In this document: positions 26,926-38,278 of the stretch, piece after piece
How the letters are laid out: each line of letters starts with the position of its first letter
Numbering within the stretch: position 1 is the stretch's first letter
Notes under the pieces: generated by a model
The model's database searches: none
The model's input: the letters and a program-made list of their open reading frames with translations, nothing else
Told to the model about the DNA's origin: nothing
Position numbers and translations under genes: made by a program
Assembly (NCBI GenBank): GCA_030527925.1
Contig: JAUMZW010000003.1
Coordinates: forward strand, 1-64,000
Direction of reading: 5' to 3'
Source of the DNA: Streptococcus sp.
GTDB taxonomy: Bacteria; Bacillota; Bacilli; Lactobacillales; Streptococcaceae
DNA: 64,000 bases

Positions 26926-27357
26926 CTATTCATCACGTTCTAGTGCTTTCTTTAAAGCATTCCAAGCTAAAGTAGAGCATTTTATTCGTTGTGGAAATTT
27001 AGATACTCCAGCCAATAAACTCGCTTCACCTAATTCACTTTGTTCAGAACTCTTCTCACCTTGAACCATTCTAGAAAAAATAGTAGCAAGATATAGGGCT
27101 TCCTCTTTGGTTTTACCAATCACAATATCTGTCATCATACTTGCAGATGCAGTAGAAATTGTACAACCTTCACCTGAAAAAGCTATATCTTTAATAATAT
27201 CTTTTTCAAATTTCAAGGATAAATTTATAACATCTCCACAAGTTGGGTTATTTAAATTAATACTTTCAACACCTTCAATCTGCCCGTAATGATGTGGGTG
27301 TTTTGAATGTTCTGTAACTACAGCCATGTACAGACTATTTAATTTAGAGAGTGCCAT
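26926..27357 (-). CDS. sufU: SufU, sulfur-transfer protein of the SUF system
   Basis: A 143-residue Zn-dependent sulfurtransferase that accepts persulfide from SufS. Three conserved cysteines are visible in NPTCGD, GEGCTIS and IKCSTLAW, with the SufU insertion between the second and third that separates it from IscU. Its start overlaps the end of sufS by 14 nt. Confidence 0.93.
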   Translation of the reverse strand: MALSKLNSLYMAVVTEHSKHPHHYGQIEGVESINLNNPTCGDVINLSLKFEKDIIKDIAFSGEGCTISTASASMMTDIVIGKTKEEALYLATIFSRMVQGEKSSEQSELGEASLLAGVSKFPQRIKCSTLAWNALKKALERDE

Positions 27358-28570
27358 TAAAGAACTCCTTTACTTTCACTAAAGCTTCTAATAATTTATC
27401 ACAGTCCTCAATCGTGTTATATATATAAAAACTAGCCCTAACGGTTGCACTTTCTCCCAAATAACGGTGTAGTGGTTGGGTACAATGATGACCTGCCCTT
27501 ACAGCAATACCTTCAAAATCCAACGCCATAGCAACGTCGTGTGGATGAATCTCATCAATATTAAAGGCAATCACTCCACTATGAGCTAGAGGGGCTATAG
27601 GTCCATATATTTTAATCCCTTTGATTTTGCGCATCTTTGGTAATATATAAGAAATCAATTCTTGCTCATGCTTTTCAATTTCGGACATGCCTAGACTGGT
27701 CAAATAATCTACAGCATATCCTAAAGCCACTGCACCTTCTATATTAGGAGTTCCAGCTTCAAATTTCCAAGGTAGCTCTTTCCAATTAGCCTCTTGTTCA
27801 TAAACAAAATCTATCATTTCTCCACCGAATTCTACTGGAGACATCTGTTCTAGAATTTTTTCCTTGCCATAAAGAACTCCTATACCTGTTGGTGCTAACA
27901 TTTTATGACCTGAAAAAACCAAAAAATCACAATCTAAATCTTGTACATCTACAGTAAAATGTGGGACAGATTGCGCTCCATCTACAACTAAGTAAGACTG
28001 GTACTTATGAACTTTTTCAGCAATTTGTTTAATAGGAGCTCTACATCCCAAAACATTAGATACGTGTGCTAAACTGACAAATTTTGTCCTCGGAGATAAC
28101 AAATTTTCCAACTCAATAAGATCAATTTCTCCATCTTTAAGATAAACATACTTAAGATGTGCCCCAGTTTTACGACAAGCTTCTTGCCATGGAATAATAT
28201 TAGAATGATGTTCTAATATAGAAATAATGACCTCATCATCTTTTTGAAGGATATCTTCTGCAAATCTTGCAATCCAATTTAAACTAGTCGTTGCACCTCT
28301 AGTAAAAACGATTTCCTTAGTTGATTTTGCATTGATAAATCGAGCAACCTTCTTTCTTGCATTCTCAAACTCTTGAGTAGCTCGTTCTGCCAAAGTATGC
28401 ACTCCTCGATGAACATTAGCATTATTTAAAGAATAATATTCCTTGATTTTTTCTAAAATATACTGAGGTTTTTGTGTCGTTGCCGCACTATCTAAGTAAA
28501 CCAGAGACTCTTCATTAACCTTCTGATTTAATATGGGAAACTCACTTTTAATATTGGAATGTTCCTTCAT
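27344..28570 (-). CDS. sufS: Cysteine desulfurase SufS
   Basis: A 408-residue PLP enzyme that removes sulfur from cysteine for Fe-S assembly. The PLP lysine is in FSGHKMLAPTG, and the persulfide Cys is in RAGHHCTQPLHR with the short loop typical of group II desulfurases. It lies 2 nt after sufD and overlaps sufU. Confidence 0.95.
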   Translation of the reverse strand: MKEHSNIKSEFPILNQKVNEESLVYLDSAATTQKPQYILEKIKEYYSLNNANVHRGVHTLAERATQEFENARKKVARFINAKSTKEIVFTRGATTSLNWIARFAEDILQKDDEVIISILEHHSNIIPWQEACRKTGAHLKYVYLKDGEIDLIELENLLSPRTKFVSLAHVSNVLGCRAPIKQIAEKVHKYQSYLVVDGAQSVPHFTVDVQDLDCDFLVFSGHKMLAPTGIGVLYGKEKILEQMSPVEFGGEMIDFVYEQEANWKELPWKFEAGTPNIEGAVALGYAVDYLTSLGMSEIEKHEQELISYILPKMRKIKGIKIYGPIAPLAHSGVIAFNIDEIHPHDVAMALDFEGIAVRAGHHCTQPLHRYLGESATVRASFYIYNTIEDCDKLLEALVKVKEFFNGTL

Positions 28571-28572
28571 AA

Positions 28573-29835
28573 TTATCTTGCTTCTAGTTTTTTATCCAAA
28601 ACATTTATCATTTCATCACGGACCTCTTTGACAGGAATTTCAGTAATAACTGTCCCCAAGAACCCGCGAATAACTAAACGCTCTGCCGTCTCTTTGTCCA
28701 AACCACGACTCATAAGATAATACATATCTTCTGGATCAACTTGTCCGATTGAAGCAGCATGCCCAGCTGTTACATCATTTTCATCAATCAATAAAATAGG
28801 ATTGGCATCAGACCTTGCTTGGTCAGACAACATTAATACACGACTTTCCTGTTGAGCATCTGCTCCCTTAGCACCTTTTATAATATGTCCAATACCATTA
28901 AAAGTCAGTGTACCACGTTCTAAAATAACACCATGTTGTAAAATATGACCGACAGAGTTATTACCATAGTTCGTCACACGAGTATCAATACCCTGAATTT
29001 GACGACCACTAGATGCCGCAACTACCTTAAGGTTCGCATGACTTCCATTTCCAATAAGATCTGAATCAAAGTCAGCAACGACATTCCCCTCATTCATAAC
29101 CCCTAAAGCCCAATCAATTGTCGCATCTTGCATATGACGACCACGTCGACTAATATAGGTAGTCACGTTACTTCCTAGCCTATCAATCGCCGAAAATTTA
29201 ACCTGGCTTCCTGCTAATGCAATAACCTCTACACTAATATTAGCACTGGTGTTTTCTGTAGATTTACCAATTGATTCAAAACGTTCTAGATAGCTAATTT
29301 TTGAATGTTTTCCTGCAATAATTAAAATATGTTTGTTAAAAGGAACAGGACTATCACTATCTTGATAGAATAAACCTTCTATTGGCATAGAAACTTCTAA
29401 ATTATCAGGAACATATAAGACTGCCGCACTATTAAAGTAAGCTGAATGATAGGCTGCCAGTTTGTCCTCATCATACTTCAAAGCTTTTCCAAAATAAGTT
29501 TCAATAATTTCAGGGATTTGCTCAAGTGCGCTATAAAAATCTGTAAAAATTAAGCCTTGCTCTGCTAAATCAGAGGGCATTTGTTCAAGCACAGTTTGTG
29601 TACCAACCTGTGCTAATTTAGGATTGTCTCCAAGAGCTGTAAAATCAGGAACATTAGCCGTATATTCACTTTCTGTAATTGTCCCATCTCCAAGATTCCA
29701 ACGATGAAACTTAACACGCTCAATATTTGGCAAATCTAATTCTGCAATTTTATCAAAAGCAGCTAAACGTCTTTCTTCTAGCCATTTTGGCTCAGCCTTT
29801 GCAGCTGAAAACTGTAAAATACTTTCTTTTGTCAT
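28573..29835 (-). CDS. sufD: Fe-S assembly protein SufD
   Basis: A 420-residue protein, partner of SufB and SufC in the SufBCD complex. It has the SufB/D beta-helix fold pattern and the C-terminal SRGLDKETAERLVIRGFLG, parallel to that of SufB. It sits between sufC and sufS. Confidence 0.94.
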   Translation of the reverse strand: MTKESILQFSAAKAEPKWLEERRLAAFDKIAELDLPNIERVKFHRWNLGDGTITESEYTANVPDFTALGDNPKLAQVGTQTVLEQMPSDLAEQGLIFTDFYSALEQIPEIIETYFGKALKYDEDKLAAYHSAYFNSAAVLYVPDNLEVSMPIEGLFYQDSDSPVPFNKHILIIAGKHSKISYLERFESIGKSTENTSANISVEVIALAGSQVKFSAIDRLGSNVTTYISRRGRHMQDATIDWALGVMNEGNVVADFDSDLIGNGSHANLKVVAASSGRQIQGIDTRVTNYGNNSVGHILQHGVILERGTLTFNGIGHIIKGAKGADAQQESRVLMLSDQARSDANPILLIDENDVTAGHAASIGQVDPEDMYYLMSRGLDKETAERLVIRGFLGTVITEIPVKEVRDEMINVLDKKLEAR

Positions 29836-29871
29836 TTGTTACTCCTTTATTATCTCTCTAGAAGTTACAAA

Positions 29872-30642
29872 TTAGACTTCTTCACTATAATCTAATCCAA
29901 GCTCTTCAGCAAGTTTTGCATATCCTTCACGCTCTAATCGTGCTGCTAACTCAGGTCCACCAGATAAAACAACGCGACCTTCCATCATAATATGAACAAC
30001 ATCAGGAGTAATGTAGTTTAGTAATCTTTGGTAATGTGTAATAATCATCGCACCAAAACCTTCTCCACGCATTGCATTCACACCTTTAGACACTACTTTT
30101 AGAGCATCGATATCAAGACCTGAGTCAATCTCATCTAAAAGTGCAAATTTAGGCTCTAACATTAATAATTGAAGAATTTCATTACGTTTTTTCTCTCCAC
30201 CTGAGAAACCTTCATTAAGATAACGTTCAGCCATTTCCTCTTTCATACCTAACAATTCCATTTTTTCATCAAGTTTTTTTATAAAATCAAGAACTGAAAT
30301 TTTTTCATCATCTTCTTTTCCAGCATTCATAGCTGCACGAATGAATTCAGCATTGGTAATTCCAGGGATTTCTGATGGATATTGCATCGCTAAAAATAGC
30401 CCTAGACGAGCACGTTCATCAACCTCAAGCTCTAAGATATTTTCACCATCAAATAAAACTTCCCCCTCAGTTACATCATAATTTGGATTTCCCATGATAG
30501 CGGCTGAAAGGGTTGATTTACCAGTACCATTAGGACCCATAATCGCTGCTATTTCCCCAGATTTCAAGGTTAAATTAACACCTTTTAAAATCTCTTTGTC
30601 TTCAATTGAGACATGTAAATTTTTAATTTCAAGAACTGACAT
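29872..30642 (-). CDS. sufC: SUF system ATPase SufC
   Basis: A 256-residue ABC-type ATPase that drives conformational change in SufBD. Walker A is GPNGTGKST, the signature is FSGGEKKRNEIL, Walker B is FALLDEIDSGLD. First gene of the operon. An extended -10 (TGTTATAAT, core 30696-30701) lies about 55 nt upstream of its start. Confidence 0.95.
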   Translation of the reverse strand: MSVLEIKNLHVSIEDKEILKGVNLTLKSGEIAAIMGPNGTGKSTLSAAIMGNPNYDVTEGEVLFDGENILELEVDERARLGLFLAMQYPSEIPGITNAEFIRAAMNAGKEDDEKISVLDFIKKLDEKMELLGMKEEMAERYLNEGFSGGEKKRNEILQLLMLEPKFALLDEIDSGLDIDALKVVSKGVNAMRGEGFGAMIITHYQRLLNYITPDVVHIMMEGRVVLSGGPELAARLEREGYAKLAEELGLDYSEEV

Positions 30643-30861
30643 CTTCTACTCCTTTTAGCATTTAACACCTCTAAGGGTCTAAATTGATTAGAAATATTAT
30701 AACAGAATTAACCGTTCCATGCGAACGATATGATTAACACTAAGTCATATCACAAACATTAGACTTAATATCTCTTAAAAATATTCACTTTTTAAGAAGA
30801 ATAGTGCCTTATAACTTCGTTTAATAGTCTTTTTATTTTTTAAGTATTACATTACAATATA

Positions 30862-30899
30862 AAAAACTTTGTATCTCTTCCACGAGTCACAAAGTTTTT
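30862..30899 (-). terminator. Terminator of the mecA-tagO-like unit
   Basis: AAAAACTTTGT pairs with ACAAAGTTTTT and is followed by T's on the minus strand. The remainder of the 298-bp gap up to sufC holds the suf promoter; no gene is seen in it. Confidence 0.75.
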
Positions 30900-30940
30900 A
30901 TGATTTTATTATCTCTTGTAGAAAAATCACAAACATTAGG

Positions 30941-32095
30941 TTACTTTTTATTAGCATAATTACTCATAACCCTTTGTCGATAATCACTATTACCAATAAA
31001 TTTGAATATTTTAAACAGGGGAGTTCTATTTTCTCCCCAAATCTCTAAACTTTCGATTAGTATCTCTATTGTAAAGACACACCCAATCAAAAGCAAGATT
31101 CCACCAAGACGGCTTGATAAGTTTAATAAAATAGCAATCAAAGAAAAAATAATTGCAATCCCATAAACAGCTAAAACAGCACCCCTGTGTGTAAATCCCA
31201 TTGCTAGCAAACGGTGATGTAAATGCATCTTATCTGCTTCTGAAATAGGTCTTCCTGATAGTTTACGTCTAACAATGGCCACTAGAGTATCAATAATCGG
31301 AACCCCCAAAATAATAACCGGTGTCACCACTGCAACAGCTGTCGAATTTTTTAATCCTTGTAAAGACAAAACTCCTATTAAAAAACCTATCAATAAAGCT
31401 CCTGTATCTCCTAAATAAATAATTGCTGGATTTGAATTATAAGGAAAAAATCCAGAAATAGCAGCTACCAAAATCAAAATAGTTAACGTCAAATAAAAAT
31501 CTGCAATAGGTAAGAAAAAGTAAGAAACCACTGCCATAGTCAGTAAGCTAATGGTAGATACTCCGCAAACCAATCCATCTAATCCATCTATTAGATTAAT
31601 AGCATTTGTAATTGATATTATCCACAAAATAGTTACTATAAATGTCAATACCGGGTCAAAAACAATTAACGGACCACCAAAGGGGATTTTAAAACTATCA
31701 AAATGAAATTTGGTAAAATACCAAATAATCACTGCCGCAAGGAATATCCCAAACATTTTCGATCTTGGCTTTAACTCATAAATATCATCCAAATATCCCA
31801 CCACAACTATAAGGAAGCAAGCACTAATGACAGGGAAAATGTAATCAAAATAATGCAGACCAAAATGTTCAACTGTAACAATTTTAGGCATTAAAAAAAG
31901 GGTCGTAATTAGAAATGAAATAAATATTGCTAGACCACCTGCACTTGGCATAGGAGTTTTATTAATTCTCCTAGCGTTAGGCTTATCTACGGCGCCAACC
32001 CTAAAAGAAATAAAACGAACCAAGGGTGTTAATATAAATGATAAAATAAAGGTGGTAATAAGAATTAATACATACTCAATTTTTATTGGAAACAT
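30941..32095 (-). CDS. Undecaprenyl-phosphate GlcNAc-1-phosphate transferase (TagO/GacO-like)
   Basis: A 384-residue polytopic membrane enzyme of glycosyltransferase family 4. It attaches GlcNAc-phosphate to the C55 lipid carrier, the first step in wall polysaccharide synthesis. Signature stretches are RRINKTPMPSAGGLAIF, the Mg-binding GYLDDIYELKPRSK and NAINLIDGLDGL, and the loop HLHHRLLAMG. In streptococci the homologue (GacO) starts group carbohydrate synthesis. It abuts mecA, with which it is probably cotranscribed. Confidence 0.9.
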   Translation of the reverse strand: MFPIKIEYVLILITTFILSFILTPLVRFISFRVGAVDKPNARRINKTPMPSAGGLAIFISFLITTLFLMPKIVTVEHFGLHYFDYIFPVISACFLIVVVGYLDDIYELKPRSKMFGIFLAAVIIWYFTKFHFDSFKIPFGGPLIVFDPVLTFIVTILWIISITNAINLIDGLDGLVCGVSTISLLTMAVVSYFFLPIADFYLTLTILILVAAISGFFPYNSNPAIIYLGDTGALLIGFLIGVLSLQGLKNSTAVAVVTPVIILGVPIIDTLVAIVRRKLSGRPISEADKMHLHHRLLAMGFTHRGAVLAVYGIAIIFSLIAILLNLSSRLGGILLLIGCVFTIEILIESLEIWGENRTPLFKIFKFIGNSDYRQRVMSNYANKK

Positions 32096-32096
32096 C

Positions 32097-32855
32097 TTAA
32101 ACCAACTCTAATTTCTTTAAAAATGAAACAGCATTTTCGTTTAATAATTGAATTCCATGCTCTTGTAAATAAGGTCTTGTTTTTGTTCCAACCCCTGCAT
32201 GTTCTAGCATCCTAGCATACATAAGGTTAGTATAATTTTGCGGTTTATCCTTAATATCAAGTAAAACTGTCATATGATACGTTCCTGATTCCTTATAAAG
32301 CTCAGAAGCTTCTATTGGAAAGTCAATAACTCGAGAAAAGATAATCGCTTGTTCAAGAGTTTCAAAATGAAAAACATAATGAATATAATCTAAGGGAGCT
32401 TCTTCTATCTCAGATGGAGTAACATTTTCATTAGATCCCTCATCGCTATTTTCAATCATAGCATTCAGACTTTCTTCTAATTGTTCCAATTCTTCGTGAG
32501 CCTTAGTATCACCTTTTGACTTCATTGTTTCCTCAATAGTTTTGAAAAAATCTTCCGGAGTCATAGTAGACATATCGCCTAACTCTGATAAGTCTTCTAA
32601 ATTAAGTTCCTTGTTTAAATCTGACTTAGTAACAAAGACATCTAGACGATCTTTACGAGGTGTTACCCTAAAACTTAACATTCCACTATCTTTAAAATTG
32701 TCTGGCAATTCTAATTCATCCATCACAGAATAGAAGAATTCTTCTGTCTTCTCTTGGGGAATCAAGAAATCCTTTAATTCCATTCCTCTTTCTTCTAAAT
32801 CATCCATACTAATTGTAATTTTTAAGGTCGTTTCACTAATTTGTTTCATTTCCAT
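32097..32855 (-). CDS. mecA: Adaptor protein MecA
   Basis: A 252-residue adaptor that delivers substrates such as competence factor ComX to the ClpC/ClpP protease. The start [20 protein letters not shown] and acidic central linker are typical. The start at 32855 has GAGG about 10 nt upstream; the 24-residue in-frame extension beyond it lacks support. Confidence 0.93.
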   Translation of the reverse strand: MEMKQISETTLKITISMDDLEERGMELKDFLIPQEKTEEFFYSVMDELELPDNFKDSGMLSFRVTPRKDRLDVFVTKSDLNKELNLEDLSELGDMSTMTPEDFFKTIEETMKSKGDTKAHEELEQLEESLNAMIENSDEGSNENVTPSEIEEAPLDYIHYVFHFETLEQAIIFSRVIDFPIEASELYKESGTYHMTVLLDIKDKPQNYTNLMYARMLEHAGVGTKTRPYLQEHGIQLLNENAVSFLKKLELV

Positions 32856-32930
32856 TATGTCTATACCTCGCACGCGTAGTCTTTTCATTATACTAAAAAA
32901 CAAGTATTTTTTCAATTTTATAACCAAACT

Positions 32931-32968
32931 AAAAAAGTAAATCAGTCGTAAAACAACTAATTTACTTT
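32931..32968 (-). terminator. Terminator of uppP
   Basis: AAAGTAAAT pairs with ATTTACTTT, with AGT/ACT pairing inside, followed by TTTTTTAG on the minus strand. Confidence 0.7.
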
Positions 32969-32974
32969 AAACTC

Positions 32975-33811
32975 TTAAAATAAAACTTTAACAAGCCAGT
33001 AAATAATCATCAAAATACCAAGTACAATGCGGTATTTCCCAAATACAGTAAAATCATGTTTTTTAACATAACCAGTCAAGAACTTAATAGCATACAGACT
33101 GACAATAAAAGCTGTTAAACTAGCAGTCAACAAAATTAAAATTTGAGGAAAAGTAACGCTGTGGTGTAGTAAGAATTTTACTGCTTTTAATCCACTATAT
33201 CCAAACATTGTCGGTATAGCAAGGAAAAAAGTGAAATCTGCTGCTACCGAACGACTAGTTCCAAGTATAATAGCACCTAAAATAGTTGCACCCGAACGAC
33301 TAGTTCCAGGGATGATACTTAAAACCTGGAAACAACCAATCAAAAAAGCTGTTTTGTAAGACATATCTGTTAACTCAACTGTATGAGGTTCAATCTTAGC
33401 GTTACGTTTTTCAATCCAAATAAATGCAAATCCATACACAATTAACATAATGGCAACAACTAAAAAGTGAGTAAAATGAGCCTCAAACCAGTCATCTAGT
33501 GGTACTGCAATTAAAATTGAAGGAATACAGGCCACAACAACCTTAAACCAAAGAGACCACGTGTTCTGAACGTCAATTTTTGTCTTTCCAGGTTGAAAAG
33601 GATTTAGGCGTTTAAAATAAATAACAATAACAGCTAATATTGCACCTAATTGAATGACAATATTAAACATCTCAACAAATGCAGCATTCTCCTTCAATTT
33701 TATAAATTCTTGCACTAAAATCAAATGACCAGTACTAGAAATGGGTAACCACTCTGTAACTCCCTCAATAATTCCTAATAATATTGCCTTTAATAATTCA
33801 AAAAATAGCAT
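32975..33811 (-). CDS. uppP: Undecaprenyl-diphosphatase UppP (BacA)
   Basis: A 278-residue membrane phosphatase that regenerates the C55 lipid carrier used for peptidoglycan and wall polysaccharides; overproduction gives bacitracin resistance. Both family motifs are present: [15 protein letters not shown] near the N-terminus and [10 protein letters not shown] in the middle. Its neighbour TagO-like enzyme uses the same lipid carrier. Confidence 0.95.
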   Translation of the reverse strand: MLFFELLKAILLGIIEGVTEWLPISSTGHLILVQEFIKLKENAAFVEMFNIVIQLGAILAVIVIYFKRLNPFQPGKTKIDVQNTWSLWFKVVVACIPSILIAVPLDDWFEAHFTHFLVVAIMLIVYGFAFIWIEKRNAKIEPHTVELTDMSYKTAFLIGCFQVLSIIPGTSRSGATILGAIILGTSRSVAADFTFFLAIPTMFGYSGLKAVKFLLHHSVTFPQILILLTASLTAFIVSLYAIKFLTGYVKKHDFTVFGKYRIVLGILMIIYWLVKVLF

Positions 33812-33863
33812 ATAAGCTCCTTATTATATTGTTAAAAACCATTATAGCAAAATTTAAAAAATA

Positions 33864-35749
33864 TTAAAATGCACCGCCGCCTCCGCCGCCTCCGCCGCCA
33901 GAGAAGCCACCACTTGAGAAACTTCCAGAACCACCATTATATTGAGAAGAATTTTTAATCTCTTGAGCTATTGATACAGAGCTAGCATAATGGCTCATTG
34001 AATGCGCTAGGTGAGTATAAACTAGAGGATTTGTAACATAAATCTGTATATCCTCATTTGTAAGGACAATATTGTTGAAATGCATTACACGTATAACCTT
34101 CTTAGCTTCACCAAATAGCGTTGCATAAACTAATAGTCTGTTCCAAATAGCAATGCTTTGGATTTCTGATCTATTGAAAGTATCAATTTGATGAATCATA
34201 TTTTCAAACGAATGCCAATATTGATATCTCAGTGCATTATCACCTACCAAAATCCCCTTTTTCAAACAATTGAATCGATAAATTAATATACCAATAATAA
34301 CCGACACTATTACAAAAACCCAATAACTATATAGATGATAATTAAATATATTATAGACATATAATAAACTACCCAAAGATAATATTAAGGTCAGTAATAG
34401 TAAACCATAACTAATATAAAGCGTGTTAAGTTCTAAAAGATTTGGTTCTCTCCATACATCAGTTAATCCTAGTTGAGATAAGGATGACCTAACATCTCTA
34501 TCTATCTCTCTTAAGACTGATTTGAGATTTGTCAAATAACTTTGACTCTTTCTCTGAACTTCTTTTGATTTTTTTTCTTTACAGATGTATTAAAGTTGTA
34601 ATCACTAAATAATTTATCACAATAACACTCATTACTATTACCAAAAGCAAGCTCCAATAATTTACTTTCTGAATTAGATAAACTATCATCTTGTACCCGT
34701 CTTAGAAAAATTCCATTGGAATACTCTTCTAGACTTAGATTCCCTCTATCAACCAAGTCCAATAATGACGCGATAATAATGTTATTAAATGATAACTGAG
34801 TTTTTTGGGAAATAATAGGACTCGATTCCATTAAGGAAGAGTTATAGACATTTTGAGCAAGTTCTAAAGGAGTTAAATTTTCAGGATTTTCATATAACCT
34901 TCTATTTAAATCAAGAGATCCTTTTACCTTATTTACCTTGACATATAAAATCATATAAACTGAAACACTTAGACTGATTAAAACAATAAAAAGAATAGGA
35001 AGTAATTTTTCGATTATAAAATGAGCTTTTAGAGTATTCTGCTTAATTCTATTTTCAACTTTGATAAATAAAGATTTCCCATTTCCTTCTATATTGGGGA
35101 GTGTTTCTCGAAACATCTTCCGATCCCAAAAAGCATGCAATTCAAACGTCTTACCAACACTGACAGACTCAGCATGATAGGTACTACCTTGACTAGTCAT
35201 TTTAGGAGACTGTGAAAAATAGCCTGTGTGAGCAACTATTTGACCCTCACCATCTTTTGGAACACTAACATCAAAACTAACTTTTTTTAAAGGCACGTCC
35301 CAGTCTGTTATAGGCTTCCAATTAAGAATTGCTGAATCTTTATACAGGAAAAGAAGATTTTTTAAATACCAATGCACCGTTAATATGACATCATCTCCCG
35401 CCTTGCCAGGATTATATACCTTTATTTCATAGTTCTTGTCTTTTTCACTAAGCTCATAACGGATTGTAGCGGGAGAGTTATTTTTCTGAGCTGATACAAT
35501 AATCTTATCTTTGTCTAACTGAACTCCGTGAGGTAAATTCCCTCCCAAAGAGAGACTAACATACTGTCCATTGTAATCATCATCGAAATGATAGGATATC
35601 TGTTCATCAAAATCAGCTGTATTATCTTCATTTAAAGTTAAATGACCATAATAATTAGAGACAGAATAATCAATTTGTTCAGCCGCTACAATAGAATGAA
35701 TTGATAATAATGATAAAACTAAAAAAACAAATAGACCTAGCTTTTTCAT
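33864..35749 (-). pseudogene. DUF2207 membrane protein, frameshifted in an A-tract
   Basis: Two frames make one DUF2207 protein of about 620 residues. The first (34532-35749, 405 codons) has a signal peptide, an extracellular beta-rich domain and a membrane helix (about 245-265). The second (33864-34535) begins mid-domain (YLTNLKSVLREIDRD), has two further helices and ends in a Gly-rich tail (GGFSGGGGGGGGG). The switch is at a run of 8 A on the coding strand (plus T run 34569-34576); a ninth A restores KKKKSKEVQRKSQSYLTNLK. The family is common in streptococci, role unknown. The second frame has only a TTG and no ribosome site, so it is not an independent gene. Confidence 0.75.
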
Positions 35750-35879
35750 AAATAACCTCCCTTTTTAAGTTTAGTATATCATAATCGACTATACCTGTTT
35801 TAAAAAAAGCGAACTATGTTGAAATTACCAGAATTTTCTTGTAGAATAGTGAGTATATTATATTTGACTGGAGTCTTTG

Positions 35880-37427
35880 ATGAAAAAAATTATTTTAAGC
35901 ATCCTGACAGCTCTTTTTTTTGTATTCACAAGTCATTCAACTGTACAAGCAGATGAATATCTGCGAGTTGGTATGGAAGCTGCCTACGCACCCTTTAACT
36001 GGACACAAAAAGATGACTCGAATGGAGCAGTTCCAATAGAAGGAACAAACCAGTACGCTAACGGATATGACGTTCAAATTGCTAAAAAAGTGGCCAAATC
36101 ATTAAATAAAAAAGTTCTTGTTGTCAAAACATCATGGACTGGTTTAATACCAGCCTTAACATCAGGAAAAATAGATATGATTGCCGCAGGTATGAGCCCA
36201 ACTGAAGAACGTAAACAAGAAATTGCTTTTTCAGACAGTTACTACACTAGTGAGCCTGTTATTGTCGTCACAAAAGATGGTAAGTACTCTAAAGCTAAAT
36301 CAATCAATGATTTTAAACATGCAAAAGTGACTGCTCAACAAGGAGTTTGGCACGTTAACTTGTTAACACAACTCCCAGATGCAAGTATCCAAACCCCTAT
36401 GGGAGACTTTGCCCAAATGAGACAAGCTCTCTCATCAGGAGTTATTGATGCTTACATCTCTGAAAGACCTGAGGCAATGACTGCCGAAAAAGCAAATAAA
36501 AAATTTAAAATGTTGGCTCTAAATCCTGGTTTTCAAACCAATGAGTCAGATGCAGCAACTGCAGTAGGACTTAGAAAAGATGACGATCGTATTGCTGTGG
36601 TCAATCAAGTACTCTCTACCTTATCTAATAGTGACCGAGTAAAACTCATGGATAAAATGATTAAAGAACAACCCGCTGAAGGAAAAGTCTCCAAAGAATC
36701 TCAAACATTCTTTGGACAAATGTCAAAAATCTTCAAAGAAAATTGGCAACAATTTTTACGAGGGACAGGTATTACTCTTCTTATCTCAATGATAGGTACC
36801 ATTGTTGGATTAATTATTGGTCTCTTAATCGGTGTTTATCGTACCACTCCAGAATCGAGCAACACGATTTCCAGAGTTACCCACAAAATTTGTAATGCTC
36901 TATTAACTATCTATATCGAAGTTTTTCGTGGAACTCCTATGATTGTACAATCAATGGTTATCTATTACGGAACTGCACAAGCTTTTGGAATCAACATTGA
37001 CAGAACGTGGGCTGCTATTTTCATCGTTTCAATTAACACCGGTGCTTATATGAGTGAAATTGTTCGTGGAGGAATCTTCGCTGTCGACAAAGGTCAATTT
37101 GAAGCAGCAACAGCTCTTGGATTTACACATAACCAAACCATGCGAAAAGTCGTATTACCACAGGTTATTAGAAACATACTCCCTGCAACAGGAAATGAAT
37201 TTGTTATCAATATTAAAGACACCTCTGTGTTAAATGTGATATCAGTAGTTGAATTATACTTCTCTGGAAATACCGTTGCTACTCAAACTTATCAATACTT
37301 CCAAACCTTTACAATTATCGCCGTTATCTATTTCATTTTAACCTTCACAGTAACTCGTATTTTACGTTATATAGAACGAAAATTAGACCAAGATAGCTAT
37401 ACTACAATTCAAGGAGGAAACAATTGA
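35880..37427 (+). CDS. Amino-acid ABC transporter, binding protein-permease fusion
   Basis: A 515-residue protein. The signal peptide ends near STVQADE, an SBP family-3 domain covers about 28-260 ([30 protein letters not shown]), and a His/Glu/Arg-type permease domain covers about 290-505 with the EAATALGFT coupling motif. Such fusions (GlnPH type) import polar amino acids, often glutamine; the substrate cannot be told from sequence. The start is the ATG at 35880 with GGAG upstream. The ATPase gene overlaps its stop codon. Confidence 0.9.
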   Translation: MKKIILSILTALFFVFTSHSTVQADEYLRVGMEAAYAPFNWTQKDDSNGAVPIEGTNQYANGYDVQIAKKVAKSLNKKVLVVKTSWTGLIPALTSGKIDMIAAGMSPTEERKQEIAFSDSYYTSEPVIVVTKDGKYSKAKSINDFKHAKVTAQQGVWHVNLLTQLPDASIQTPMGDFAQMRQALSSGVIDAYISERPEAMTAEKANKKFKMLALNPGFQTNESDAATAVGLRKDDDRIAVVNQVLSTLSNSDRVKLMDKMIKEQPAEGKVSKESQTFFGQMSKIFKENWQQFLRGTGITLLISMIGTIVGLIIGLLIGVYRTTPESSNTISRVTHKICNALLTIYIEVFRGTPMIVQSMVIYYGTAQAFGINIDRTWAAIFIVSINTGAYMSEIVRGGIFAVDKGQFEAATALGFTHNQTMRKVVLPQVIRNILPATGNEFVINIKDTSVLNVISVVELYFSGNTVATQTYQYFQTFTIIAVIYFILTFTVTRILRYIERKLDQDSYTTIQGGNN

Positions 37428-38167
37428 TGTCTGAAACAATTCTTGAAATTAAACAATTAAAAAAGTCTTACGGACAAAACGAAGTCTTAAAAGATATTTC
37501 ATTATCTGTAAATAAAGGAGAGGTCATCTCCATTATTGGATCTTCTGGTTCAGGTAAATCAACTTTTTTACGTTCTATCAACTTGTTAGAGCAACCAACT
37601 GGTGGAACAATCTTATTTCATGGACAAGACGTTTTAGAAAAAGGATTTGATTTAGCAACTTATCGTGAAAAGCTAGGAATGGTTTTCCAATCATTTAATC
37701 TCTTTGAAAATCTCAATGTACTAGAAAATGCTATCGTTGCACAAACAACTGTTCAAAAAACTAGTCGTGCTGAAGCTGAAAGAATTGCCAAAATTAATCT
37801 GGAAAAAGTTGGAATGGGAGAAAAATTTTGGAAAGCTAAACCAAAACAACTCTCAGGAGGACAAAAGCAACGTGTTGCTATTGCTAGAGCCTTATCGGTC
37901 AATCCCGAAGCAATGCTTTTTGATGAACCAACTTCTGCACTAGACCCTGAAATGGTGGGAGAAGTTTTAAAAACAATGCAAGATTTAGCCAAATCAGGTT
38001 TAACAATGATTATTGTCACTCATGAAATGGAATTCGCAAAAGAAGTTTCTGATAGAGTCATCTTCATGGACAAAGGAGTAATTGCAGAACAAGGGACTCC
38101 CCAAGAAATATTTGAAAATCCAAGAGAAGAACGTACAAGAGAATTCTTACAACGTTTCTTAAAATAA
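37427..38167 (+). CDS. Amino-acid ABC transporter ATPase (GlnQ-like)
   Basis: A 246-residue ATPase that powers the upstream fusion transporter. Walker A is GSSGSGKST, the signature is [15 protein letters not shown], Walker B is [14 protein letters not shown], and the switch is THEMEF. The start at 37427 overlaps the preceding TGA, with AAGGAGGA upstream. Confidence 0.92.
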   Translation: MSETILEIKQLKKSYGQNEVLKDISLSVNKGEVISIIGSSGSGKSTFLRSINLLEQPTGGTILFHGQDVLEKGFDLATYREKLGMVFQSFNLFENLNVLENAIVAQTTVQKTSRAEAERIAKINLEKVGMGEKFWKAKPKQLSGGQKQRVAIARALSVNPEAMLFDEPTSALDPEMVGEVLKTMQDLAKSGLTMIIVTHEMEFAKEVSDRVIFMDKGVIAEQGTPQEIFENPREERTREFLQRFLK

Positions 38168-38190
38168 ACTTCACTATCGTGAGGTTTATT
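38166..38190 (+). terminator. Terminator of the amino-acid transporter operon
   Basis: Stem AAACTTCAC/GTGAGGTTT with loop TATC, followed by a long T-rich tract, immediately after the ATPase stop codon. Confidence 0.8.
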
Positions 38191-38278
38191 TTTATTTTAT
38201 TTTTTACTTTACCGGTTAAGTATTTTATGCTATAATTTGATTTGTTAACGTTAATAATTAATTTTTAAGGAGGTTCTA

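Noticed and set aside
33864..34535. Independent gene for the Gly-rich-tailed protein
   Set aside because: Only a TTG start, no ribosome site, and the frame continues upstream as the second half of DUF2207.
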